NCBI GenBank assembly: GCA_937916485.1
Contig: CALFSV010000065.1
Coordinates: 66,729-130,728, forward strand
Origin: an uncultured Paracoccaceae bacterium
GTDB taxonomy: Bacteria; Pseudomonadota; Alphaproteobacteria; Rhodobacterales; Rhodobacteraceae
Length of the DNA: 64,000 bases
Reading direction: 5' to 3'
The position numbers and the translations under genes are program-made. Below, in pieces: positions 30,019-39,081 of the stretch (positions are counted from its first letter, which is position 1; the number at the start of each line of letters is the position of its first letter). The notes under the pieces are model-generated. The model ran no database searches and had not been told where the DNA came from. It saw nothing but the letters and a program-made list of their open reading frames with translations.

Positions 30019-30983
30019 TGAAGGACACGATGTATATCCCCACATATGACGACATGCTGGCAGCGCATGAGCGGATCAAACCCTACATCCACCAGACGCC
30101 GGTTCTGACATCGTCTTACCTGAACGACCTTACCGGCGCGCAACTGTTCTTCAAATGCGAGAACTTCCAGAAGGCCGGGGCGTTCAAGGTTCGTGGGGCC
30201 TCTAACGCTGTCTTTGGCCTGTCTGACGACATGCTTGAAAAGGGCGTCGCAACCCACTCATCCGGCAACCATGCCCTGTCCCTTAGCTATGCGGCCGGTC
30301 GCCGGGGTATTCCCTGCAACGTGGTCATGCCGCGCACCGCCCCTCAGGCCAAGAAGGATGCCGTGCGGGGATACGGCGGGATCATCACCGAGTGCGAGCC
30401 TTCGACCACCAGCCGCGAGGCGGTTTTTGCCGAAGTACAGGCCCGCACCGGAGCTGAATTAGTCCACCCCTACAACGACCCCCGCGTCATCGCCGGTCAG
30501 GGCACCTGCTCGCGCGAGTTGATGGAGCAGACCGATGGTCTGGATATGGTCGTCGCCCCGATCGGCGGTGGTGGCATGATCTCGGGCACCTGCCTGACCC
30601 TGTCGACACTGGCCCCCGAAGTGAAGGTGATCGCAGCAGAACCCGAGAATGCCGACGACGCTTATCGCAGCTTCAAGGCGGGTCACATCATCGCCGATGA
30701 CGCGCCCGATACTGTGGCTGACGGGCTCAAGGTGCCGTTGAAGGACCTCACCTGGCACTTTGTCTCGACCCATGTAAACGACATCTACACCGCCTCTGAG
30801 GACGAGATCGTCGAGGCGATGAAACTGACGTGGAAGCGGATGAAGATCATCATCGAGGCCAGCTGTGCTGTGCCGCTTGCGATCATTCTGAAGAACAAGG
30901 CCGCCTTCGCGGGCAAACGCGTGGGCGTCATCATCACCGGAGGCAATGTCGATCTTGACACGCTGCCCTGGTTCAAGGGCTGA
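30018..30983 (+). CDS. bhcB: beta-Hydroxyaspartate dehydratase BhcB
   Basis: A 321-residue PLP enzyme of the serine racemase/threonine dehydratase fold. The PLP lysine is about K57 in AGAFKVRGASNA, followed by SSGNHALSLSYAAGRRG and the phosphate-binding IGGGGMISG. In the BHA cycle it converts (2R,3S)-beta-hydroxyaspartate to iminosuccinate and water. It lacks an ACT regulatory domain, unlike biosynthetic threonine deaminase. ATG 30018 overlaps the bhcA stop. Confidence 0.92.
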   Translation: MKDTMYIPTYDDMLAAHERIKPYIHQTPVLTSSYLNDLTGAQLFFKCENFQKAGAFKVRGASNAVFGLSDDMLEKGVATHSSGNHALSLSYAAGRRGIPCNVVMPRTAPQAKKDAVRGYGGIITECEPSTTSREAVFAEVQARTGAELVHPYNDPRVIAGQGTCSRELMEQTDGLDMVVAPIGGGGMISGTCLTLSTLAPEVKVIAAEPENADDAYRSFKAGHIIADDAPDTVADGLKVPLKDLTWHFVSTHVNDIYTASEDEIVEAMKLTWKRMKIIIEASCAVPLAIILKNKAAFAGKRVGVIITGGNVDLDTLPWFKG

Positions 30984-30993
30984 GGAGACTGCA

Positions 30994-32157
30994 ATGAACA
31001 AGCAAACATCGTTCGAAGGACTTGAGGTTGGCTATGACGTTCCGGCCCTTCCGGGCATGAATGAGGCCGATATCCAGACACCTTGCCTGGTTCTTGACCT
31101 GGATGCGCTCGAGCGCAACATTAAGAAGATGGGTGATTTCGCCAAACAGATGGGGGTTCGCCACCGGGTTCACGGTAAGATGCACAAGTCCGTCGACGTG
31201 GCGCTGCTACAGGAAACGCTGGGCGGCTCTGTCGGGGTATGCTGCCAGAAGGTCAGTGAGGCCGAGGTTTTTGCCCGTGGTGGGATCAAGGATGTTCTGG
31301 TGTCCAACCAGGTGCGTCAGCCCGAAAAGATCGACCGCCTTGCCCGTCTGCCCAAGCTGGGCGCCCGCGCCATCTGCTGCGTCGACGATCTGGCTAACGT
31401 AGCCGATCTGTCCGAGGCCGCAGTGAGTCATGGAACCCAGATCGAATGCCTGGTCGAGATCGACTGCGGTGCAGGTCGTTGCGGTGTGACGACGACCCCG
31501 GCCGTGGTCGAGATCGCCAAGGCAATCGATGCAGCCCCCGGTCTGAAGTTCGCAGGCCTTCAGGCCTACCAAGGCGCGATGCAGCACCTGGACAGCTATG
31601 AGGACCGCAAGGCCAAGATCGAGATTGCCGTGGCCCAGGTGAGGGACGCGGTCGACACGCTCAAGGCCGAAGGGCTGGAGTGCGACATCGTCGGCGGTGG
31701 CGGCACCGGGTCCTACTACTTTGAGGGGACCTCGGGCGTCTACAATGAGCTTCAGTGTGGGTCCTACGCGTTCATGGACGCCGATTATGGCCGCATCCTC
31801 GACAAGGATGGCAAGCGCATCGACCAAGGCGAATGGGAGAATGCTCTGTTCATCCTGACTTCGGTGATGAGCCATGCCAAGGCCGACAAGGCCATTGTTG
31901 ACGCGGGCCTGAAGGCCCAGTCCGTCGACAGTGGGCTGCCGGTCATCTTTGGCCGCACGGATGTCACCTATGTCAAATGCTCGGACGAGCATGGCGTGGT
32001 GGCAGACCCCGATGGTGTGCTGAAGGTGAACGACAAGCTGCGTCTGGTGCCCGGCCATTGTGATCCGACCTGCAACGTCCACGACTGGTATGTCGGTGTC
32101 CGAAACGGCAAGGTCGAAACGCTCTGGCCCGTATCGGCCCGCGGCAAGGCCTACTGA
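30994..32157 (+). CDS. bhcC: beta-Hydroxyaspartate aldolase BhcC
   Basis: A 387-residue DSD1/D-threonine-aldolase-fold enzyme that joins glyoxylate and glycine into beta-hydroxyaspartate. The PLP lysine is about K62 in RHRVHGKMHKS of the alanine-racemase-like barrel; the C-terminal metal site is in PGHCDPTCNVHDWY. GAGGAGA precedes the ATG at 30994, 10 bases after bhcB. The following 97-base gap to bhcD contains dispersed repeat copy D. Confidence 0.93.
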   Translation: MNKQTSFEGLEVGYDVPALPGMNEADIQTPCLVLDLDALERNIKKMGDFAKQMGVRHRVHGKMHKSVDVALLQETLGGSVGVCCQKVSEAEVFARGGIKDVLVSNQVRQPEKIDRLARLPKLGARAICCVDDLANVADLSEAAVSHGTQIECLVEIDCGAGRCGVTTTPAVVEIAKAIDAAPGLKFAGLQAYQGAMQHLDSYEDRKAKIEIAVAQVRDAVDTLKAEGLECDIVGGGGTGSYYFEGTSGVYNELQCGSYAFMDADYGRILDKDGKRIDQGEWENALFILTSVMSHAKADKAIVDAGLKAQSVDSGLPVIFGRTDVTYVKCSDEHGVVADPDGVLKVNDKLRLVPGHCDPTCNVHDWYVGVRNGKVETLWPVSARGKAY

Positions 32158-32181
32158 CACAACCTGGCCCCGCTGGAGGAG

Positions 32182-32219
32182 CCTCCGGCAGGGATATTTT
32201 GGATCCGAAGAAGCAGGGG
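32182..32219 (+). repeat. Dispersed intergenic repeat, copy D, inside the bhc operon
   Basis: CCTCCGGCAGGG, ATATTTTGGATCCGAAGAAG, CAGGGG, preceded by GGAGGAG so that GGAGG/CCTCC can pair. The core differs by only a few bases from copy B at 19568. It sits between bhcC and bhcD. Confidence 0.8.
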
Positions 32220-32254
32220 ACGGCGCGCCGTTCCTTGCAGGGAGAATAGCTGAG

Positions 32255-33220
32255 ATGTGGATTGTGCCCGAGGGAACCATCGGCGGACTGATGACGCCGG
32301 AGGCGGCATTTGTGGCCGTCGAACAGGTGTTCGCCGCGATGTCGCGAGGGGAGGCCTACAATTTCCCCGTCATCCGTGAGGCAATTGGTCATGCCGACGC
32401 CCTCTACGGGTTCAAGTCAGGCTTTGACCGGGCCGGCCTGAACCTTGGTTTGAAAACGGGTGGCTACTGGCCGGGCAATGCCGACAAAGGCCTGACGAAC
32501 CACCAGTCGACCGTGATCCTGTTTGACGCCGATACCGGCAGGGCCAAGGCGCTTGTCGGGGGCAATCTGTTGACGGCCCTGCGGACTGCCGCGGCCTCGG
32601 CCGTGTCGATCAAGCATCTGGCGCGGCCAGATGCCAAGGTCCTGGGCATTGTTGGTGCGGGTCACCAGTCGGCCTTTCAAATGCGGGCGGCGGTTGCGCA
32701 GCGCGACTTTGAGCGGGTGATCGGCTGGAACCTGCATCCCGAGATGCTGAGCCGCCTCGCCGATACCGCAGCGGAACTCGGCATGCCGTTCGAGGCCGTC
32801 CCCCTTGATCGGCTGGGGGCCGAGGCGGATGTGATCATCACGATCACTTCGTCATTCGACCCGATCCTGATGGACGCTCAGATCGCCCCGGGTACTCACC
32901 TTGCCTGTATGGGCACCGATACCAAGGGCAAGCAGGAAGTGGATGCCGCCCTTGTGGCCCGCGCTACCGTCTTTGCCGACGAAGTGGCGCAGTCCGTGAC
33001 CCTGGGCGAAGCGCAACATGCGGTCGCGGCCGGACTGAAAGCTGAGTCCGACATCGCCGAAATGGGCGCGGTCATCAATGGAACGCATCCGGGCAGGACA
33101 TCGGAGGCCGAGGTCACCCTGTTTGATGGAACAGGTGTCGGCCTTCAGGACCTGGCAGTTGCGGCCGCGGTTCTTGATCTGGCCATCGAGCAGGGCATCG
33201 CGGTTGAGGTGGCGTTCTGA
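32255..33220 (+). CDS. bhcD: Iminosuccinate reductase BhcD
   Basis: A 321-residue ornithine-cyclodeaminase/mu-crystallin-fold reductase that turns iminosuccinate into L-aspartate with NAD(P)H, closing the BHA cycle. The Rossmann motif is GIVGAGHQSAFQM; the substrate-binding segment GYWPGNADKGLTNHQS precedes it. ATG 32255 has AGGGAGA nine bases upstream, and the longer frame would overlap bhcC. It is separated from bhcC by a repeat element. The stop lies three bases from that of the convergent LacI gene. Confidence 0.92.
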   Translation: MWIVPEGTIGGLMTPEAAFVAVEQVFAAMSRGEAYNFPVIREAIGHADALYGFKSGFDRAGLNLGLKTGGYWPGNADKGLTNHQSTVILFDADTGRAKALVGGNLLTALRTAAASAVSIKHLARPDAKVLGIVGAGHQSAFQMRAAVAQRDFERVIGWNLHPEMLSRLADTAAELGMPFEAVPLDRLGAEADVIITITSSFDPILMDAQIAPGTHLACMGTDTKGKQEVDAALVARATVFADEVAQSVTLGEAQHAVAAGLKAESDIAEMGAVINGTHPGRTSEAEVTLFDGTGVGLQDLAVAAAVLDLAIEQGIAVEVAF

Positions 33221-33223
33221 ACC

Positions 33224-34249
33224 CTACCGCCGTAGCAGTGTATCGCCATAGGCCAGTCGAGGCGTCAGTTCGACAAGGGCCTCGACTTCGGCGCTCGGGT
33301 TCGATGTCCGGGCTGCAATGATCCTGGCGGCTTTGGCACCGACCTCGCGCCGGCAGGCATCCATGGTGGCGAGCTGCCGGGGCAACCCTTCGAGAAGTTC
33401 GACCCCATTGAAACCGGCCAGACCGATGCGGCCGGGGATGTCGATCCCCTTTTCGAGCAGGTACAGAAGCCCGCCTGCACCGATCATGTCATTCGAGTAA
33501 TAGAGAAAATCGATCTTTGGACTGCGCTCCAGGATGGATTGGGTCATCTCTCGCCCTTTGGCCAGGGCCGACCCACCTGAGTAGAACTCGCGATCCACGA
33601 TCTCGAGTCCGGCCTTTCCAAGGGTCCTGGTGAAGCCTTCGAACCGCTTTCTGGCTCGGTGATCAAGCGGCATTTTGGTCCCCAGAAAGCCGATATTCCG
33701 GTAGCCGGCCTCTATGATGGCCTCAGCCATGACCCGGCCCGCGCGCCGGTGCGAGATGCCGACACAAGCGTCGATCGGCTCACCATCCACATCCATGATC
33801 TCGACCACCGGCACGGCGGCTTGCGCCAACATCGCGCGGGAGGCTTCGGAATGTTCTAGACCGGCAATGATCACCCCGGCAGGCCGCCAGGATAGCATCT
33901 CGAAAAGGACCTTTTCTTCCTTTTCGCTCATGTAATCGGTCACCCCGACGACCGGCTGCAGGTCTGTGTCTTCCAGTGCTTCGGAAATGCCGGACAGCAC
34001 CTCGGGGAAGACCATGTTGCTGAGCGAAGGGATGATCACTGCGACAAGGTTGACATGGCTTGAGGCCAGTGCGCCCGCGATCTTGTTCGGAACGTAGCCG
34101 AGCCGTTTGGCGGCGTCTTGGACCTTGCGCCGTGTCGCCTCGCTCACGTCGCCTTTGTTGCGCAGAACGCGGCTGACTGTCATTTCGCTTACACCCGACG
34201 CTTCGGATACATCTCGGAGGGTGAGGGGCCGTCTGGGCGGAGGGGTCAA
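33224..34249 (-). CDS. LacI-family transcriptional regulator
   Basis: A 341-residue LacI/GalR regulator: HTH LRDVSEASGVSEMTVSRVL at about 11-29, hinge GYVPNKIAGALAS, then a periplasmic-binding-protein-like effector domain with AVIIPSLSNMVFPEVL and GRIGLAGFNGVELLEG. It resembles GntR-type gluconate repressors in general form. The start must be TTG (34249), because the first ATG in frame lies within the HTH. Converging on bhcD, it may control something else. A candidate operator lies upstream at 34283-34305. Confidence 0.88.
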   Translation of the reverse strand: MTPPPRRPLTLRDVSEASGVSEMTVSRVLRNKGDVSEATRRKVQDAAKRLGYVPNKIAGALASSHVNLVAVIIPSLSNMVFPEVLSGISEALEDTDLQPVVGVTDYMSEKEEKVLFEMLSWRPAGVIIAGLEHSEASRAMLAQAAVPVVEIMDVDGEPIDACVGISHRRAGRVMAEAIIEAGYRNIGFLGTKMPLDHRARKRFEGFTRTLGKAGLEIVDREFYSGGSALAKGREMTQSILERSPKIDFLYYSNDMIGAGGLLYLLEKGIDIPGRIGLAGFNGVELLEGLPRQLATMDACRREVGAKAARIIAARTSNPSAEVEALVELTPRLAYGDTLLRR

Positions 34250-34282
34250 GTGCGCGGTCTTTCGAGATTTGCCATCTGCTTG

Positions 34283-34305
34283 ATTGATACCTGTGCGCGA
34301 TCAAT
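34283..34305. promoter_or_regulatory. Candidate inverted repeat upstream of the LacI gene
   Basis: ATTGAT (34283-34288), 11 bases, ATCAAT (34300-34305). It is 34 bases upstream of the LacI gene start and could be an autoregulatory site. The half-sites are short, so chance is a real possibility. Confidence 0.25.
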
Positions 34306-34378
34306 TGTCCAAGCAAATGCGCTTCGTCTTCAGCCTGCCGTTGACGTGGGGGGCTGCGTTGGGCCATGAGAGATTAAC

Positions 34379-34454
34379 GGCTCCGTAGCTCAGGGGATAG
34401 AGCAACCGCCTCCTAAGCGGTAGGTCTCAGGTTCGAATCCTGACGGGGCCACCA
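34379..34454 (+). tRNA. tRNA-Arg (anticodon CCT)
   Basis: A full cloverleaf: acceptor GGCTCCG paired with CGGGGCC (one G-U), D arm GCTC-AGGGGATA-GAGC, anticodon stem ACCGC/GCGGT around loop CTCCTAA giving anticodon CCT, and T arm CTCAGGTTCGAATCCTGAC. The CCA end is encoded (34452-34454). It reads AGG codons. Confidence 0.95.
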
Positions 34455-34827
34455 TTCTTTTTGATTTCGAAATGCACGCTTGGCAAAGCTGCGTGATGCA
34501 GCAGGGCCGGTTGATTTCTTGGGTCGACTTGCTGGCCGGTTTGCGCACTTTGGCAGCGAAACAGCTTCTCCTCCGGGCGGAGTAACCACAAATATGCTTA
34601 GCAATTGTGAAGAAATACAAACTGGATATGAATCCTTTCCGATTGTCCGCTATTCAGGGTTGCAAGACGCTGTGACCGGTTCGGGTCAGGGTAGTTGCCG
34701 ACAACCGCACTGTTCCGTGAGGACACGAGCGGAAAAGTGGTATTGAACCCTGGTTGAACAAAAGAAGTGAGTTGCTGCCGGCAGGGTTGGGCAGCGCGTG
34801 TTTTGGTTTTGAGTGACGAGGTCTGCC
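34455..34827. other. Gene-free stretch downstream of tRNA-Arg
   Basis: 373 bases without a convincing gene. I see no integrase, no second copy of the tRNA 3' end, and no strong hairpin, so there is no support for an integrated element. Short frames here look spurious. Confidence 0.55.
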
Positions 34828-35178
34828 GTGGTGCAATCGAGAACAGCCGCCCTTGATGAGATGATCGAATTCGCGATGGAAGAACTCCTTTCGGGGAACA
34901 ACCAGCGAAAGAGAGCGATGGTCAGACGAATGGCCGAGCGGTGGCCGGGAGAGCCGGCCCTGGCCTTGGTCTATGCCGTTACATCGGCAACTGGGACGAT
35001 CGAGGACACGTTCGATCCGTCGATCCAGGACCCTGTCATTCCACTTGGGTATCGATTGTCGGCCCTGATTTCGGCCGATGTCCATGCAGTGCAGTCAATG
35101 GGGCAGGTTCCATCCATGGCGGGTGATCTGCTGCATTTCTGGCGCCGGGTCGATCCGCTGTTCCTGCGGCTGCAATAG
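34828..35178 (+). CDS. Small conserved-looking hypothetical protein
   Basis: A 116-residue soluble protein of unknown function. It has a helical N-terminal half (LDEMIEFAMEELLSG, RKRAMVRRMAERWPG) and a C-terminal half rich in hydrophobic and Asp/His residues. The start is uncertain: GTG 34828 is chosen because GAGG lies six bases upstream; GTG 34813 would add five residues. Coding is supported by sensible codon usage and the absence of a better frame on either strand. It converges on the winged-helix membrane protein gene. Confidence 0.55.
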   Translation: MVQSRTAALDEMIEFAMEELLSGNNQRKRAMVRRMAERWPGEPALALVYAVTSATGTIEDTFDPSIQDPVIPLGYRLSALISADVHAVQSMGQVPSMAGDLLHFWRRVDPLFLRLQ

Positions 35179-35214
35179 AATGCGCCTCTACGTTCGCTGC
35201 AGAAGGTCGGGGTG

Positions 35215-35919
35215 TCAGACCATCCGGATGACGTCCTTGTCGATCGCCAGAACATAACCTCGTCTGGCGATGTTCTTTATCAAAAGCTCGCTGACCATCT
35301 GGTTGCCCAGCGTGTCGCGTAGCCGCTTGATCCGTGTTGCACCGGCAGCCTCGTCGCAGTCGCTGGAATCACGGCCGGAAATGACGCCTTCGATTTCAGC
35401 CCCGCTCAGGACTTCGTCGTCCATGCGGGCCTCGGCCAGAACGGAAAGGGTCTCGATCGCGGACTCGGTCAGTTTGAATTCGATGTTGTTCAGAAGGACG
35501 GTATTCTGCTCGCGCGCGATCATGAGTGAGTTTACCTCGATCCCCTTGCGCTCGATCTGGCCCATCCGGCGGTTCATCGCGATGAGCATGACGAGGAAGG
35601 CGACCGCTGCGATCAGCAGCGATGTCGAAAAGACCAGCAGGACGAAAATCACAAAACGATAGCTGTCGAGGGTTGCCGAAAACGCGGTGCCGGACTGCGC
35701 GAGAATCTCAAGTAGTTTGATTTCGGCCCGGGTGGTGAGGTCGTCATTCTCGACAAAGAGCTGCTCGACCCGTGCGTTGAAAGCATTTGCGTCGGGCAGG
35801 TTGATGAACAGCAGGATCGCCGCCACCAGCAAAATCAGGACTATGGCGGCTATGCCTGCAATGACGATACGGTTGCCGGTCTGGCGCGCCTCAATAGCGG
35901 AGATAGAACTCGCCTGCAC
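35215..35919 (-). CDS. Membrane-anchored protein with C-terminal OmpR-type winged helix
   Basis: A 234-residue protein of unusual layout. A short cytoplasmic tail, TM1 (RIVIAGIAAIVLILLVAAIL, about 18-40), an extracytoplasmic loop of about 47 residues (41-87), TM2 (FVIFVLLVFSTSLLIAAVAF, about 88-113), a helical linker, then a winged-helix domain (about 140-234) with FKLTESAIETLSVLAEAR and GATRIKRLRD..., ending IKNIARRGYVLAIDKD like an OmpR/PhoB effector domain. It would read periplasmic signals directly into transcription. GTG 35919 is chosen because AAAGGAGA sits just upstream; a longer ATG start (35946) lacks one. Its 5' end overlaps the upstream small gene by 29 bases. Confidence 0.72.
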   Translation of the reverse strand: MQASSISAIEARQTGNRIVIAGIAAIVLILLVAAILLFINLPDANAFNARVEQLFVENDDLTTRAEIKLLEILAQSGTAFSATLDSYRFVIFVLLVFSTSLLIAAVAFLVMLIAMNRRMGQIERKGIEVNSLMIAREQNTVLLNNIEFKLTESAIETLSVLAEARMDDEVLSGAEIEGVISGRDSSDCDEAAGATRIKRLRDTLGNQMVSELLIKNIARRGYVLAIDKDVIRMV

Positions 35920-36172
35920 TCTCTCTCCTTTCGGCAAGGCCGGCATCGTCAAATACGCCGAGCACGTTCAAAAGCTGCCAACCATCGGCCGCCAACTTTG
36001 GGGTCAATTCAGCCGTCGCGGTCTCGATCGAGCATTCCCCGTTAATCTGCACGACACCGTACTGCAGGCGCAAGGGATCGTCCTGTTTGGCCTTGTAGTC
36101 CGCATAGCACGCGGCCTCGGCTGAGGAGGCGGCGAAACCCAGGGCAAGGAGGCTGGCGATGATAATCTTCAT
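35891..36172 (-). CDS. Small secreted protein of unknown function
   Basis: A 93-residue protein with a clear Sec signal (MKIIIASLLALGFAASSAEA, cleaved near residue 20). The mature part begins ACYADYKAKQDDPLRLQYGVV and ends DSAGEFYLRY-like (ESAGEFYLRY), with two cysteines (CYADY and GECSIE) that could form a disulfide. ATG 36172 is preferred over a longer frame because the signal peptide starts there. It overlaps the winged-helix gene downstream, so the pair is probably co-transcribed. I recall similar small proteins in Rhodobacteraceae, with no assigned role. Confidence 0.75.
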   Translation of the reverse strand: MKIIIASLLALGFAASSAEAACYADYKAKQDDPLRLQYGVVQINGECSIETATAELTPKLAADGWQLLNVLGVFDDAGLAERRESAGEFYLRY

Positions 36173-36364
36173 GATGCTCCAACCATGCCTTGTGAGAGGT
36201 CTGATACACAATAGCCTTCGCAGCCCGGACCGTTGCTAGCCGATAACATGGCGGTGTTATTGCCTGTCTTTCGCCCTGACCACATTCCTCTTCCCAATCG
36301 AACGGCGCAGTCGGGGCCCGCCCTGCAAGCGCCCTGCAGCGACCAAAGGGAAGGAACCGCACCC

Positions 36365-36907
36365 ATGACGCCAAAACACAGGTCCATACGGATACTGATC
36401 GCCTTGATCACCGGAACCTGCCTTCTTGCCGGGACCACGGTAGCCTTTGCCGAAGAGGGCCACAATGCATCTCGTGGATACCTTTCCCGGCCCTACATCA
36501 ATCAATCCGACGTAAGGTCATCGGGACAATGGACCCACGGCGGGTTCTGGAACCAGCGCCCAGGCTGGCAGCGCCGTTTCGAAGAGCCGCGACAGGCACC
36601 GCGTTACCAGCCGCGCCACCAGCCTCAACATCATGGGCGGTTCCAACCCCCTACAGTACGCCCAATACCTGCCCAGCCGCTACCATTAGCCCGCGTCCGC
36701 TATCTGCCACTATCGTGTATCGACAGCATCTCGGTTGGAACGGCGGACATCTTTGTTTTTGACTCGGCCTGCATGAGGGAACGCCAGATCAATCTTCGGA
36801 CTTTGCCGGCCGCCTGCGCGGTCCGGGTCCAGACCCGAGGGGACAGGGTCGACGGGTACGACACGGTTTGCCTGCGCACTGCAGGCTACAGGTTGGTCGG
36901 CGACTAA
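36365..36907 (+). CDS. Secreted Pro/Gln/His-rich protein of unknown function
   Basis: A 180-residue protein with a signal peptide (residues 1-29, RILIALITGTCLLAGTTVAFA). The mature region has a low-complexity stretch rich in Pro, Gln, Arg and His (about 75-110), then a small compact domain with four cysteines (SCIDSIS, DSACMRERQ, PAACAVRV, YDTVCLRT). ATG 36365 has AAGGGAAGGAA about 10 bases upstream. A terminator follows. No family recognised. Confidence 0.7.
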   Translation: MTPKHRSIRILIALITGTCLLAGTTVAFAEEGHNASRGYLSRPYINQSDVRSSGQWTHGGFWNQRPGWQRRFEEPRQAPRYQPRHQPQHHGRFQPPTVRPIPAQPLPLARVRYLPLSCIDSISVGTADIFVFDSACMRERQINLRTLPAACAVRVQTRGDRVDGYDTVCLRTAGYRLVGD

Positions 36908-36962
36908 CGCCGACCGAGCAGAGGCCCGGCGCACATTGCCCCAGTTGCGTCGTGTCGGAGGA

Positions 36963-36999
36963 GGGCGGGAAGGTCGGACATGACTTCCCGCCCTTTTTT
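36963..36999 (+). terminator. Intrinsic terminator
   Basis: GGGCGGGAAG (36963-36972), 11-base loop, CTTCCCGCCC (36984-36993), then TTTTTT. It follows the secreted Pro/Gln-rich protein gene by 55 bases. Confidence 0.92.
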
Positions 37000-37025
37000 C
37001 GTTTTTTGAGGTTCCCTGCGGTGCG

Positions 37026-37110
37026 CCTGCGGCGCAAGCCTTTTGGCACTTCGTGCGACTGGGGCTTTGCCCCAGACCCCAGGATACTTATGAACCGAAG
37101 AAGCGCAGAG
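37026..37110 (+). repeat. Dispersed intergenic repeat, copy E, with hairpins
   Basis: CCTGCGGCGCAAG, a GCAC-TTC-GTGC hairpin, GGGGC-TTT-GCCCC hairpin, CAGACCCCAGGATACTTATG and then AACCGAAGAAGCGCAG. The end matches the CCGAAGAAG core of copies B and D; the preceding hairpins resemble copy C. It lies 20 bases before rnhB. Confidence 0.65.
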
Positions 37111-37130
37111 GGTTTTGGGGCAGATAGTCG

Positions 37131-37755
37131 ATGGCGGATTACTCTTTTGAGCGGATGGCAATAGATCGTGGCCAGACCCCGGTTGCCGGGGTGGATGAGG
37201 CCGGTCGGGGCCCTTTGGCGGGGCCTGTCGTGGCTGCCGCCGTCATCCTAGACCCTGCCTGTATCCCGGCCGGTCTGGATGACAGCAAGGTCCTGAGCGC
37301 CAAGCGGCGTGAAGTGCTTTGTGCGGCCTTGTTCGAGGTGGCGCAGGTTGGTTTCGGGATCGCCACCGTCGAGGAGATTGACGAGATCAACATCCTTCGC
37401 GCCTCTCATCTGGCCATGTGTCGTGCGATCGAGGCCCTGCCGGTGCCGCCCGCCCATGTCCTGATCGATGGCAATCTGATCCCCCGGGGACTGCTATTGT
37501 CCGCCGAGGCGATCGTGAAGGGCGATGCCCGAAGTCAGAGCATCGCGGCGGCCTCAATTGTGGCAAAAACGAGGCGCGATGCGATCATGGTGGATTTGGC
37601 GCAACAGCATCCCGGCTACGGATGGGAGCGCAACGCGGGCTATCCGTCGAAAAGCCACAAACTGGCCCTTCAAAATCTTGGGGTTACCCCACACCATAGA
37701 CGCAGCTTCAAGCCGGTCCACAATATCTTGTATCAAGGAAAAATCGTAACTCCTT

Positions 37756-37757
<2 letters not shown>
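37131..37757 (+). CDS. rnhB: Ribonuclease HII
   Basis: A 208-residue enzyme that removes ribonucleotides from DNA and RNA from RNA:DNA hybrids. The active-site motif VDEAGRGPLAGPVVAAAV (DEAGRG) is at about residues 21-38; the GYPSKSHKLAL and later HRRSFKPV segments are typical. The start is ATG 37131. It precedes ccrM on the same strand with an 87-base gap that contains a GANTC cluster. Confidence 0.97.
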
Positions 37758-38948
<1,191 letters not shown>

Positions 38949-38999
38949 ATTCACGATTTACCGCCGGTGCCTGTGGCTTTACCCAGGGGCGCTCACCTT

Positions 39000-39034
39000 G
39001 CCCCGCCGTCTTTGATGACGTGCGGGGCGTTTTT
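39000..39034 (+). terminator. Intrinsic terminator of ccrM
   Basis: GCCCCGC (39000-39006) pairs with GCGGGGC (39022-39028), with an inner CGTC/GACG pairing and loop, followed by GTTTTTA. Confidence 0.88.
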
Positions 39035-39081
39035 ATGTTGTAATGTGCGGGGGTCGCTTTGGCCCGAAAGAGGATGACTAA

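Noticed and set aside
34390..34620. Minus-strand frames reading VAPSGFEPETYRLGGG and RQDSNLRPTA
   Set aside because: They are antisense to tRNA-Arg and are well-known spurious tRNA-derived translations.
34379..35178. Integrated element at tRNA-Arg
   Set aside because: No integrase, no repeated tRNA 3' end and no foreign-looking genes downstream.
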